64,000 nucleotides of DNA, taken from NCBI RefSeq assembly GCF_003351225.1, contig NZ_QQSY01000002.1, positions 148,066 to 212,065 of the forward strand, read 5' to 3'. Below are positions 1 to 8,045 of the stretch, in pieces. The position numbers and the translations under genes are program-made. This DNA comes from Dyella solisilvae. GTDB taxonomy: Bacteria > Pseudomonadota > Gammaproteobacteria > Xanthomonadales > Rhodanobacteraceae. Each line of letters begins with the position of its first letter. Within the stretch, counting starts at the first letter, position 1. The notes below the pieces were generated by a model. That model saw only the letters and a program-made list of their open reading frames with translations, ran no database searches and was not told the DNA's origin.

Positions 1-612
1 GCCAATGCGGTCGCCGCGGCCGGTTCGGCCGGCAGCCCGGCCGTTTCCGGCAGCGTGGCCGGCGTCGGCGACGCGGTGCTGCCCGCCGATGCCCATGGCG
101 AAGGCACCCACGCGCCGGTGCTGGCGCCGCAGGTGATCGATGTGCGCAACGACTACCTGGTCACCTCGCTCATGCAGGACGTGGTCAAGCGTGGCACCGG
201 CGCCGCCGCAAGCGCCCTGGGTCGCGACGACCTGGCCGGCAAGACCGGCTCCACCAACGAACACCGCGATGCCTGGTTCGCCGGCTTCAACGGCAACCTG
301 GTGACTACCGTGTGGGTGGGCTTCGACGACTTCAGCTCGCTGGGCAAGGGCGAGTTCGGCGCCAAGGCCGCCCTGCCGATCTGGATGATCTACACGGCGG
401 CGGCCCTGAAGGACCAGCCCTCGGCGCTCTTGCCGATGCCGCCCGGTATCAGTACGGTGCAGATCGACCGTTCCAGCGGTTTGCCGGCCGGCGCCGGCGA
501 CCCGAACAGCATGTCCGAGATCTTCAAGGTCGAGGACGTGGACCGGCTCCGCAACCAGGCCAGCCAGCAGCAGGAGGATCAGGACCAGCAGCACGCCTAC
601 GACATCTTTTAA
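1..612 (+). CDS. mrcA: Penicillin-binding protein 1A, C-terminal part (partial, 5' end outside window)
   Basis: The reading frame is open from the window edge and ends at 612, giving the last 203 residues of a class A penicillin-binding protein (bifunctional glycosyltransferase/transpeptidase that builds and cross-links peptidoglycan at the inner membrane). The visible part is the end of the transpeptidase domain: the KTG box reads KTGSTNEHRDAWF and is followed by FAGFNGNLVTTVWVGFDD, typical of PBP1A-type enzymes. The tail is rich in Q, E and D and ends in AYDIF. PBP1A rather than PBP1B or 1C is inferred from the KTGSTNEHRDAW context. The glycosyltransferase domain and the SxxK serine lie outside the window. 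Confidence 0.85.
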   Translation, partial: ANAVAAAGSAGSPAVSGSVAGVGDAVLPADAHGEGTHAPVLAPQVIDVRNDYLVTSLMQDVVKRGTGAAASALGRDDLAGKTGSTNEHRDAWFAGFNGNLVTTVWVGFDDFSSLGKGEFGAKAALPIWMIYTAAALKDQPSALLPMPPGISTVQIDRSSGLPAGAGDPNSMSEIFKVEDVDRLRNQASQQQEDQDQQHAYDIF

Positions 613-696
613 TCGTCGGCAGCGCGGAGCCTAGCCCTCGCCTGCCGCCCGCGTTCGCCGATCCCGGCGAGCGCCAGATTGCCGGAGGATTGAGGC

Positions 697-1371
697 ATGG
701 CACGAGGCGAACACCATCGCATCCACGCGCAGGATCGCCTGCAGCGCAATCGCCGGCGCGTCGCCCAGGAGGCGGCGCGCCTGATGAGCGAGCATGGCAT
801 CCGCGACTACCACCACGCCAAGGTCAAGGCCGCCGAGCGGCTTGGCATACTCGAAGCGCAGGCGCTGCCGCGCAACAACGAGATCGAGGAAGCGCTGCGC
901 GAGCACCAGCGCATTTTCCACGCCGATACCCAGCCACAGCTGTTGCAGGACCGCCGCGAGGCCGCCGTGGAGGCCATGCGCTTCCTCGAGCACTTCGATC
1001 CGCGCCTGGTCGGCGCGGTGCTGGACGGCACCGCGGACGCCCATTCGGCGGTGTGCCTGCACCTGTTCAGCGACAACGCCGAAGCCGTAGTGCTGTTCCT
1101 TCAGGAACGCGGCGTCCCCCTGACCCAACAGACGCGGCGACTGCGTACGAGCCGCGACGAGCAGGTGGAGTACCCGGTGCTGCTGTTCTCCGCCGATGGG
1201 GTGCCATTCGACCTCACCGTGTTGCCGCGCGACGCGCTGCGACAGCCGCCGCTGGACCGCATCGACGAGAAGCCCATGCGGCGCGCCTCCCTGGCGACCG
1301 TGGAGGAATTGCTGGCCACTGCCGATAACGACGACGAGTTCGAACGCATGCTGTCATCGGCGCTTCGCTGA
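697..1371 (+). CDS. Conserved hypothetical protein, nucleotidyltransferase-like
   Basis: Encodes 224 residues with no signal peptide or membrane segment, so it is probably cytosolic. The N-terminal third is basic and helical. The middle holds a segment around DPRLVGAVLDGTADAHSAV followed by HLFSDNAEAVVLFLQERGV, and later VPFDLTVLP. This layout resembles a proteobacterial family often described as nucleotidyltransferase-like, some members of which carry the misleading name UDP-N-acetylmuramate-alanine ligase. I would not assign a reaction. It lies 84 bp after the PBP1A gene on the same strand, and a shared terminator with convergent gltA follows. The ATG at 697 gives the complete protein. Confidence 0.7.
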   Translation: MARGEHHRIHAQDRLQRNRRRVAQEAARLMSEHGIRDYHHAKVKAAERLGILEAQALPRNNEIEEALREHQRIFHADTQPQLLQDRREAAVEAMRFLEHFDPRLVGAVLDGTADAHSAVCLHLFSDNAEAVVLFLQERGVPLTQQTRRLRTSRDEQVEYPVLLFSADGVPFDLTVLPRDALRQPPLDRIDEKPMRRASLATVEELLATADNDDEFERMLSSALR

Positions 1372-1389
1372 TACGCCAGCCGCGCCAAC

Positions 1390-1420
1390 AAAAACGCCCC
1401 GGTCTCCCGGGGCGTTTTTG
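1390..1420. terminator. Bidirectional intrinsic terminator between the 224-aa gene and gltA
   Basis: A GC-rich stem (ACGCCCCGG pairing with CCGGGGCGT) is flanked by an A-run on the left and a T-run on the right, so it can end transcription of both converging genes. Confidence 0.85.
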
Positions 1421-1440
1421 CATCACAGGTCAGGCTGCGA

Positions 1441-2736
1441 TCAGCGCTTGTCGGCCGCCACGTAGTCGCGGACGTTGGCGCCGGTGTAGATCTGGCGCGG
1501 ACGGCCGATGCGGGCGCCCGGGGTTTCGTGCTGCTCGATCCAGTGCGCAATCCAGCCGGAGGTACGCGCGATGGCGAACATCACGGTGAACATCTCGGTC
1601 GGGATGTTCAGCGCCTTGTAGATGATGCCCGAGTAGAAGTCGACGTTCGGGTACAGCTTGCGCTCGACGAAGTAATCGTCCTTCAGCGCCGCCTCTTCCA
1701 GCTTCATCGCCACGTCGAGCAGGGGGTCGTTGATGCCCAGCTCGTTGAGCACCTTGTGGGTCATCTCGCGGATGATCTTGGCGCGCGGGTCGAAGTTCTT
1801 GTAGACGCGATGGCCGAAGCCCATCAGGCGGAAGTTGTCGTTCTTGTCCTTGGCGCGCTTGACGGCCGTCTCGACCTTGTCGGCCGAACCGATTTCCTCA
1901 AGCATCTTCAGCACCGCCTCATTGGCGCCGCCGTGCGCCGGACCCCACAGCGCGGTGATGCCCGCGGCGATGGAGGCGTACGGGTTGGCGCCGGTCGAAC
2001 CGACCAGACGGACCGTGGAGGTGGAGGCGTTCTGCTCGTGGTCGGCGTGCAGGATGAACAGCAGGTCCAGCGCCTTGGCGGCCACCGGGCTCAGCTCCAG
2101 CGGCTCGCTGGGCACCTCGAACATCATGTGCAGGAAGCGGTTGACGTACTCGAGGTTGTTGCGCGGATAACGGAACGGCCAGCCGATCGAGTAGCGGTAG
2201 CAGGCGGCGGCGATAGTCGGCATCTTGGCGATCAGGCGGATCGCGGCCAGCTTGCGGTCTTCGGCGTTATCGACGTCGATATCGTCGTGATAGAAGGCCG
2301 ACAGCGACGCCACCGAGGCGGCCAGCATGGCCATCGGGTGCGCGTCGTGATGGAAGCCCTTGAAGAAGTCCTTCAGGGACTCGTGCATCATCGTGTGATG
2401 CGTGATCTGGTCTTCGAACTGGGTGAACTGGTCCTTGGTGGGCAGTTCGCCGTTCAGCAGCAGGTACGAGGTCTCGAGGAACGAGGACTTCTCCGCCAGC
2501 TGCTCGATGGGGTAGCCGCGGTACAACAGCACGCCCTCGTCGCCGTCGATATAGGTGATGGCGCTCTTGGTGCTGGCGGTGCTGCCGTAACCCGGGTCGT
2601 AGGTGAAGTGGCCCGTGTCCTTGTACAGCGTGCCGATGTCGATGCATGCAGGACCAAGGGTGCCGCTGAGCAGGGGAAGTTCACTGCTGCGGTTGGTCGA
2701 CTCATCCACCAACTTGACGATCTTGGATTCGGACAC
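1441..2736 (-). CDS. gltA: Citrate synthase (type I)
   Basis: Encodes 431 residues, the usual length of the hexameric, NADH-sensitive type I enzyme of Gram-negative bacteria. It condenses oxaloacetate and acetyl-CoA to citrate in the cytosol as the entry step of the TCA cycle. The expected catalytic residues are present: His268 in GPAHGG, His309 in [14 protein letters not shown], and Asp366 in NVDFYSG. The start at 2736 follows a GGAGG-like ribosome binding site. It stands alone on the minus strand, between the shared terminator downstream and the rpmE2 gene upstream. Confidence 0.97.
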   Translation of the reverse strand: MSESKIVKLVDESTNRSSELPLLSGTLGPACIDIGTLYKDTGHFTYDPGYGSTASTKSAITYIDGDEGVLLYRGYPIEQLAEKSSFLETSYLLLNGELPTKDQFTQFEDQITHHTMMHESLKDFFKGFHHDAHPMAMLAASVASLSAFYHDDIDVDNAEDRKLAAIRLIAKMPTIAAACYRYSIGWPFRYPRNNLEYVNRFLHMMFEVPSEPLELSPVAAKALDLLFILHADHEQNASTSTVRLVGSTGANPYASIAAGITALWGPAHGGANEAVLKMLEEIGSADKVETAVKRAKDKNDNFRLMGFGHRVYKNFDPRAKIIREMTHKVLNELGINDPLLDVAMKLEEAALKDDYFVERKLYPNVDFYSGIIYKALNIPTEMFTVMFAIARTSGWIAHWIEQHETPGARIGRPRQIYTGANVRDYVAADKR

Positions 2737-2896
2737 GGAAAACCTCCTTCACGAAATGGCATCGCCGGCCAGCCACATACAACGAAGGCCGGCGAGGTAG
2801 GGTTGATGCCGCAGGGGGATGGTTGCGACACCTCGCCGCCCATTATCGCATACCGGCTCGTCCACATACCCTATCGGATAGTCGGATGCTGCGTGC

Positions 2897-2935
2897 GAAA
2901 AAAAGCACGGGGCGAGCCGTGGCTCGCCCCGTGTG
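2897..2935 (-). terminator. Intrinsic terminator of rpmE2
   Basis: Read on the minus strand, a strong stem (CACGGGGCGAGCC pairing with GGCTCGCCCCGTG) is followed by a run of seven T residues, 50-90 bp past the rpmE2 stop. Confidence 0.9.
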
Positions 2936-2988
2936 ATTCCGCGCAAACGCCGCATGAGCGCGGCGTCATCGCAAGCTTGTCCGCGCGA

Positions 2989-3234
2989 TTACTTCTGCGC
3001 GTAGCGACGACGGAACTTGTCGACGCGGCCGCCGGTGTCCAGCGACTTCTGCTTGCCGGTGTAGAACGGATGGGAATGGCTGGAGATATCCACCTTGATC
3101 AGCGGGTACTCGTTGCCGTCTTCCCACTTGACGGTTTCCTTGGTGGCAATCGTCGAACGCGTAAGGAACGCGAAATCGGACGACAGGTCCTGGAACACCA
3201 CCGGGCGATAATTCGGATGGGTATCGGGCTTCAT
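2989..3234 (-). CDS. rpmE2: 50S ribosomal protein L31 type B
   Basis: Encodes 81 residues matching bL31 type B, a structural protein of the large ribosomal subunit. The start [16 protein letters not shown] and the segment [23 protein letters not shown] are characteristic. There is no cysteine at all, so the zinc ribbon of type A L31 is missing. This zinc-free form is the paralogue that many bacteria keep under Zur control; I did not find a clear Zur box upstream. It is monocistronic with its own terminator. Confidence 0.96.
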   Translation of the reverse strand: MKPDTHPNYRPVVFQDLSSDFAFLTRSTIATKETVKWEDGNEYPLIKVDISSHSHPFYTGKQKSLDTGGRVDKFRRRYAQK

Positions 3235-3341
3235 GACTGGCTCAAAGCGGTGGGTGAAAAGAGCGGCATTTTAACTACAGATCGGAGTCATTGGCAAGTA
3301 GCTCAGTGACTTGGCCTATCCAGCCCCCAATGCAGGGCGTT

Positions 3342-4268
3342 TCAGGCCCCCAGCGCCCGGCGCACCATGGCGCCGAAACGGGCTTGGTCCACCGACATCA
3401 CGATGCGCGCATTGGCCGGCTTGCCCAGCCGCGCCGACCAGTCCACCACGGTGGCGCCGCGGGTCAGGCGGCCGTCGAGTTCCACGGCGACGTGCCGCTC
3501 TTCCATGCGCGTGACCATCGCCGGATCAATCGCGACCGCCATCGCCAGCGCATCGGCTGCAATTACGCCGCGGCGACCACGCTTGGCGTTGAACGCACGC
3601 GCCGTGCCGAACACCTGTTCGAAGAACGTGGCGCGGGGATCGCCTGCGGCGAGCCAGCCGTTGAACTCATCGTCATCGAACGCGTGCCGCAACACGACTT
3701 CCCAGTCGACAAGGTCGAAGCGCGGAAACGACTCGAACACCACGTGCGCCGCTTCCGGATCGAAGCCGATGTTGAATTCGGCGGGAATTCGACCCGTGTT
3801 GCCGAGGCCGGTCACGGCGCCGCCCATGATCACCAGACGCTCCACGCGCTGCGGGAGCGTGGGATCCAGTCGCACGGCCAGCGCGAGATTGGTCAGCGGG
3901 CCCAAGGCCACGAGCGTCAGGCCGGGATGCTCGCGCGTGAGGCGCAGGATGGCCTGCACTGCGTGCTCGTCGGCAGCCACCGCTTTCGGTTCGGCAAAAC
4001 CGACGTCACCCAGGCCGTCGGCACCGTGCACATGCACGGCATCCTCCTCGGGCAGGCGCACGAGGGGCGTCGGGCAACCAGCGAACACTGGTGTGGGCTT
4101 GCCAACCAGATCCACCAGCGTGCGCGCGTTGCGCACTGTGTGCCGCAAGCCAACGTTGCCGGCGGCGATCGTCAATCCCAGCACATCGGTGTGCGCGTGC
4201 GCCATCAGGATGGCGAGCGCGTCATCAACGCCGGGGTCGGTGTCGATCAGCAGTGGTGGAGTGGTCAT
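3342..4268 (-). CDS. Nucleoside hydrolase (inosine-uridine preferring family)
   Basis: Encodes 308 residues of the ribonucleoside hydrolase family, which cleaves the N-glycosidic bond of nucleosides to ribose and base for salvage. The calcium-binding signature DTDPGVDDA sits at residues 9-17, right after the start, as in the whole family. Other family segments are NVGLRHTVRNA, the GPLTNLALA loop and MGGAVTGLGN. The frame stays open far upstream, but the ATG at 4268 is chosen because it places the signature at the normal N-terminus and upstream DNA is repeat sequence. Substrate preference (purine or pyrimidine) cannot be read from the sequence. Confidence 0.92.
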   Translation of the reverse strand: MTTPPLLIDTDPGVDDALAILMAHAHTDVLGLTIAAGNVGLRHTVRNARTLVDLVGKPTPVFAGCPTPLVRLPEEDAVHVHGADGLGDVGFAEPKAVAADEHAVQAILRLTREHPGLTLVALGPLTNLALAVRLDPTLPQRVERLVIMGGAVTGLGNTGRIPAEFNIGFDPEAAHVVFESFPRFDLVDWEVVLRHAFDDDEFNGWLAAGDPRATFFEQVFGTARAFNAKRGRRGVIAADALAMAVAIDPAMVTRMEERHVAVELDGRLTRGATVVDWSARLGKPANARIVMSVDQARFGAMVRRALGA

Positions 4269-4392
4269 GGTGCGTCGTCGGGAGGTGAGAACCGGGAAGC
4301 TTAGAAGTTTGTGTGGGGAAGGCATACCCCCGTGCGGGGGGGGTGACCGTGGATTGGAAATTGGTCGTGGTGCCCCTCGGCCCGGACTGCCG

Positions 4393-4509
4393 GCTTGTTC
4401 GCCTGCGGCGAGCTTCCGTCCTCCTGCCGGAGGCCGGGTCACTTTTCTTTGCTTGCTCAAAGAAAAGTAACCACCGAGATGGTGGCAATGCCAAAAGAAA
4501 GAGCACCCC
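4393..4509 (-). repeat. Interspersed composite repeat, copy A
   Basis: Read on the minus strand it contains GGCATTGCCACCATCTCGG, then TGGTTACTTTTCTTTG and its inverse CAAAGAAAAGT, then a GC-rich part ending in GCCGCAGGCGA. Copies with the same order of blocks occur at 5050-5163 and 48821-48935. Two hairpins are built in: CCACC/GGTGG and ACTTTTCTTT/AAAGAAAAGT. Confidence 0.85.
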
Positions 4510-4720
4510 ACTCGGCGCTGGCCGGGCTTGCAGCCCACCCAGTCCGTGAGGGGCGGCCGGGCTTTTCGACCGGGCTCCTGCGCGGACGAAAAGTGCCTGG
4601 CGCCCATGCCAGGCACCCCTGCGGGGCCTGATCGTCCGCCCCTCACCGCCTCACAGGGGATCAGGTGCAGGCTCGTGCCGCTTCGCGGCACATCGCTTCG
4701 CGAAACCCCTCGTAGCTCTC

Positions 4721-4794
4721 TGTACGAGCGCATCCTATGCGCGAGTGTGGGGGGTGATTTCCGAAGGCGTTCGCGCACAGGATGCGCTCCTACA
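4721..4794. repeat. Long REP-like hairpin
   Basis: Arms at 4721-4744 and 4770-4794 (around AGGAGCGCATCCTGTGCGCG and its inverse) are nearly perfect inverted repeats with a spacer of about 26 bases. The arm sequence resembles the short palindromic interspersed elements common in Xanthomonas, Stenotrophomonas and Pseudomonas genomes. Confidence 0.8.
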
Positions 4795-4805
4795 AGGACG
4801 AGTCC

Positions 4806-4883
4806 ACTCTCAGCTCTCAGCTGTCAGCTGTCAGCTCTCAGCTCTGAGGTCTGAGCTCTTGGCTCTTGGCTCTTGGCTCTTGG
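4806..4883. repeat. Degenerate 7-bp tandem repeat
   Basis: About ten or eleven consecutive heptamers: CTCTCAG/CTGTCAG variants first, then CTCTGAG, then four CTCTTGG units. It lies outside any gene. Confidence 0.85.
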
Positions 4884-5049
4884 TTTGCCGTTCTGGCTTT
4901 TGACCTCCCCTCCCCTATGGCGCGAGCGGGCGGGAGGTGGAACAGCCCGCAGGGTGGCCGGCACGGATGCCGGCCAGTGGATCGTCAGGGCAGGACGCCC
5001 TGTCGATCCACCCCGCCTCCCGGCCGCGACCCCGCAGGGGCGCGTCATC

Positions 5050-5163
5050 GGGGTGGCCTTTCTCTTGGCATTGCCACCATCTCGGTGGTTACTTCTCTTT
5101 GGCCAAACAAAGAGAAGTAACCCGCTGCCCGGCAGGGCAGCGGAAGCCCGCCGCAGGCGAGCC
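5050..5163 (+). repeat. Interspersed composite repeat, copy B
   Basis: Same block order as copy A but on the opposite strand: TTGGCATTGCCACCATCTCG, GGTTACTTCTCTTTGGCC, the inverse CAAAGAGAAGTAACCC, then CGGAAGCCCGCCGCAGGCGA. Compensating changes keep the second hairpin paired (TTCTCTTT with AAAGAGAA), which suggests the structure matters. Confidence 0.85.
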
Positions 5164-5205
5164 AGATCGCGATCACGTCGAATCAAAAGCAAAGAGCAAA
5201 GTCAC

Positions 5206-5232
5206 TGGATCCCTGCTTCCGCAGGGATGACG
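5206..5232 (+). repeat. Short palindromic repeat (GGATCCCTG hairpin)
   Basis: TGGATCCCTG-CTTC-CGCAGGGATGACG forms a short hairpin. It follows copy B by about 40 bp after the link GTCACTGG. The same module follows copy C at 48980-49007. Confidence 0.8.
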
Positions 5233-5335
5233 AGTTAGGAAAGGAAACGCGAACAGGGCGTGCCCTGCCCCCTCCCTCATCAGGGATGACGAACTCAGGA
5301 GACGCTATGCAATACGAGAGAACCAACAGCCGACT

Positions 5336-7456
5336 TCACGCATGCGCATATCGCGCAGCGCCACCGATCCAACGTGCAATCAACTGCTCCGCCTGCTGCG
5401 GATGCTGCGCCAGCAGAAGCGCTCCCACCTCCTGCACCGCCGGCAGCAAATGCGCATCGCGCGCAAGGTCAGCAATGCGGAAACTCAGCTGACCGGTCTG
5501 CCGCGTGCCGAGCACTTCACCCGGCCCACGCAGTTCGAGATCCTTCTCCGCGATGCGGAAGCCATCATTGGTCTCCCGCATCACCTGCAGGCGCTCGCGC
5601 GCCAATTGCCCCAGCGGAGGCTGGTAGAGCAACACGCAGTTGGATGCGATGGCGCCACGCCCCACTCGCCCACGCAGCTGATGCAGCTGCGCAAGCCCAA
5701 GACGCTCGCTGTTCTCGATCACCATCAGGCTCGCATTGGGCACGTCCACGCCTACCTCGATCACCGTGGTGGCCACCAGCACGGACAGCTCGCCGGCCTT
5801 GAAGGCGTCCATCACGGCCTGCTTTTCCTTCGGCTTCATGCGCCCATGGATGAGTCCGATGCGGCAATCAGCCAACGCCGCCGACAACTCGGCATGCGCG
5901 ACCTCGGCAGCCTGCGCGCGCATCTGCTCGGACTCCTCGATGAGCGTACAGACCCAGTAAGCCTGCCGGCCTTCCTGGCAGGCCGCATGAATGCGCTCTA
6001 TCACTTCGACGCGACGCGCGTTGGATATAACAATGGTCTGCACCGGCGTACGCCCCGGCGGCAGCTCGTCAATGGCCGAGACGTCGAGATCGGCATAGGC
6101 GCTCATGGCCAGGGTGCGAGGAATCGGCGTAGCCGTGAGCACCAGCTGATGAGGCACGAGGCCGCTGTCGTGGTCGGCGCCCTTGTCGCGCAGCGCGAGC
6201 CGCTGCTGCACGCCGAAGCGATGCTGCTCGTCCACGATCACCAGGCCCAGTTGGGCAAAGGCCACGCCCTCCTGCATCAGCGCATGCGTGCCGATCACCA
6301 CCTGCGCACCGGCAGCCACCCGCTGCAGCGCCTGTTGGCGCGCCTTGCCCGCCACCTTGCCAGCCAGCCAGGCGACCTCGATGCCCAACGGAGTGAGCCA
6401 GTGACGGAAATGGTGGAGGTGCTGTTCCGCCAGCAGCTCCGTGGGGGCCATCAGGGCGACCTGCTGGCCGGACTCCACCGCCGCCAGCGCCGAAAGGGCT
6501 GCCACGATCGTCTTGCCGCTGCCGACGTCGCCCTGGACTAGCCGCAACATCGGACGCGGCTGGGCGATGTCGCCGGCGATCTCGGCCGAGACACGCTGCT
6601 GTGCGCCAGTGAGGCCGAACGGCAGGCTTGCCAGCAGGCGTTCCCGTAGTTGACCGGTACCTCGCAGGCTGGGTGCATGGCGGCGGCGCACGGCGGCGCG
6701 CATGCGCTTGAGGCTCAGGTGCTGGGTCAGTAGTTCCTCGAAGGCCAGGCGCTGCTGGGCCGGGTGGCGCCCGGTGGTGAGTTGACCCAGGTGGGCATCC
6801 GGCGGCGGGCGGTGCACGTACAGCAGGGCCTCGCGCAGCGAGGTAAGCCCATGGGCCACGCACAGCGCCGGCGGAATCAGTTCGAGCTGGGCATCCGGCG
6901 GCAGCAGCGCCAGCGCCTTGGCGATCACGCCAGCAAGGCGCTTCTGTCCCAGCCCCTCGGTGGTCGGGTAGACCGGCGTCAGAAGCTCGTCGACGGAGGC
7001 GCGCTCGTCATCACCGAGTCGCTGGTACTGCGGATGCACCATCTCCAGTCCGCGCGCGCCCTGGCGCACCTCGCCGTAACAGAGCAGGCGCGTGCCAGGT
7101 TGCAGTTGCTCCGACTGGCTGCGACGGAAATGGAAGAAACGGAGCACCAGGGTCTGGTGCGAGTCATCGCCAATGGCCACCGTTAGCTGCGGGCGGTAGC
7201 GAAAGCCCCGCTCCACCGCCTCGATCACGCCCTCGACCTGGGCGCGTTCACCCGGGCGCAGGTCAGCGATGGGCGTGATGCTGGTCTTGTCCTCGTAGCG
7301 GAGCGGCAGGTGGAACCACAGATCCTGCACCCGCTCCAGCCCCAGCCGCGACAGCGCCTCGGCCAGCGCGGGGCCGACGCCGGGCAGCGCCGAGACCGGC
7401 GTGGCGCCAGGATCGGACACGGGAGCGATGGTGGCGCCGACGCGACGGGACGACAT
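5336..7456 (-). CDS. recG: ATP-dependent DNA helicase RecG
   Basis: Encodes 706 residues, the usual RecG length. RecG reverses stalled replication forks and branch-migrates Holliday junctions. Domains in order: N-terminal wedge/OB-fold region (about residues 20-150, with LPLRYEDKT), then the two helicase domains with Walker A GDVGSGKT at 309-316, the DEQH box at 409-412 (VDEQHRFGVQQR), LTATPIPRTLAM, and the C-terminal motifs IEVGVDVPNA and QLRGRVGRG. The MSSRR start at 7456 fits. Its stop lies at the edge of the repeat-rich gap and ridA is 80 bp upstream on the same strand. Confidence 0.97.
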   Translation of the reverse strand: MSSRRVGATIAPVSDPGATPVSALPGVGPALAEALSRLGLERVQDLWFHLPLRYEDKTSITPIADLRPGERAQVEGVIEAVERGFRYRPQLTVAIGDDSHQTLVLRFFHFRRSQSEQLQPGTRLLCYGEVRQGARGLEMVHPQYQRLGDDERASVDELLTPVYPTTEGLGQKRLAGVIAKALALLPPDAQLELIPPALCVAHGLTSLREALLYVHRPPPDAHLGQLTTGRHPAQQRLAFEELLTQHLSLKRMRAAVRRRHAPSLRGTGQLRERLLASLPFGLTGAQQRVSAEIAGDIAQPRPMLRLVQGDVGSGKTIVAALSALAAVESGQQVALMAPTELLAEQHLHHFRHWLTPLGIEVAWLAGKVAGKARQQALQRVAAGAQVVIGTHALMQEGVAFAQLGLVIVDEQHRFGVQQRLALRDKGADHDSGLVPHQLVLTATPIPRTLAMSAYADLDVSAIDELPPGRTPVQTIVISNARRVEVIERIHAACQEGRQAYWVCTLIEESEQMRAQAAEVAHAELSAALADCRIGLIHGRMKPKEKQAVMDAFKAGELSVLVATTVIEVGVDVPNASLMVIENSERLGLAQLHQLRGRVGRGAIASNCVLLYQPPLGQLARERLQVMRETNDGFRIAEKDLELRGPGEVLGTRQTGQLSFRIADLARDAHLLPAVQEVGALLLAQHPQQAEQLIARWIGGAARYAHA

Positions 7457-7536
7457 CGGGCAAGCCTAACCGAGCACGACGCCGGCGCGCAGCCGGCATC
7501 GCCCCACAGGCTGTGGGCGCCCGCAACGCCGCTCGA

Positions 7537-7920
7537 TCAGTCGAGCACCATCACGGCATCGACTTCCACGTCGGAGCACTTCGGCAATGCCGAAACCTCG
7601 ATGGTGGAGCGCGCAGGGTACGGCGCGTGGAAGTACTCGGCCATCACCTCGTTGACGGTGGCGAAGTGGCCCAGGTTGGTCACGTAGATACCCACGCGCA
7701 CGATCTTGTCGAGCGAGCCACCGGCGGCCTCGGCCACGGCCTTGAGGTTCTCGAACACGCGGCGCGCCTGCATGGCGATGTCGCCTTCGACCATCGTGCC
7801 AGTGGCCGGATCGAGCGGGATCTGACCGGAGAAATACACCGTATTGCCGGCACGTACGGCCTGCGAATACGGGCCGATCGCGGCGGGCGCCTTGTCGGTG
7901 GCGATGATCTGGCGGGTCAT
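7537..7920 (-). CDS. ridA: RidA family reactive-intermediate (enamine/imine) deaminase
   Basis: Encodes 127 residues of the YjgF/YER057c/UK114 family. RidA hydrolyses reactive enamine/imine intermediates such as 2-aminoacrylate, released by PLP enzymes, protecting other enzymes in the cytosol. Family marks are [19 protein letters not shown], and [13 protein letters not shown] with the substrate carboxylate-binding Arg104. It lies between spoT and recG on the same strand, the arrangement seen in many gammaproteobacteria (spoT-ridA-recG). A large inverted repeat separates it from spoT. Confidence 0.95.
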   Translation of the reverse strand: MTRQIIATDKAPAAIGPYSQAVRAGNTVYFSGQIPLDPATGTMVEGDIAMQARRVFENLKAVAEAAGGSLDKIVRVGIYVTNLGHFATVNEVMAEYFHAPYPARSTIEVSALPKCSDVEVDAVMVLD

Positions 7921-7957
7921 GGGGTGGCCTCGTAGTTGCGTAGGCGCACAGTCTAGA

Positions 7958-8044
7958 GCGAGAAGTGAGTGAAGAGGAGCGAGTAGTGAGAGAAGCGCCT
8001 GCGCCCACTCTCTCGTTGCTCACTCCTCTTCACTCACTTCTCGC
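7958..8044. repeat. Large imperfect inverted repeat between spoT and ridA
   Basis: Arms 7958-7992 and 8010-8044 pair over 35 bp with four mismatches; the outer 22 bp are perfect (core AGAAGTGAGTGAAGAGGAG). The 17-base loop is 7993-8009. It starts 1 bp past the spoT stop codon. There is no T-run, so it is not a standard intrinsic terminator. Confidence 0.9.
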
Positions 8045-8045
8045 C

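Larger units (their letters stand above)
4269..5335. other. Repeat-rich gap without a protein gene
   Basis: About 1.07 kb between the nucleoside hydrolase and recG (both minus strand) shows no credible coding sequence: the open frames here are repeat-derived and lack family features. It holds two oppositely oriented copies of an interspersed element (4393-4509 and 5050-5163), a long hairpin (4721-4794), a short-period tandem repeat (4806-4883) and a GGATCCCTG hairpin (5206-5232), each listed separately. Confidence 0.8.

Noticed and set aside
1528-3309. Long open frame antisense to gltA and rpmE2
   Set aside because: It crosses two well-supported genes and a terminator on the other strand and has only biased low-information sequence.
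4269-5335. CRISPR array or mobile element in the first repeat-rich gap
   Set aside because: No regular direct repeats with unique spacers and no transposase. The repeats are palindromic interspersed elements and short heptamers.
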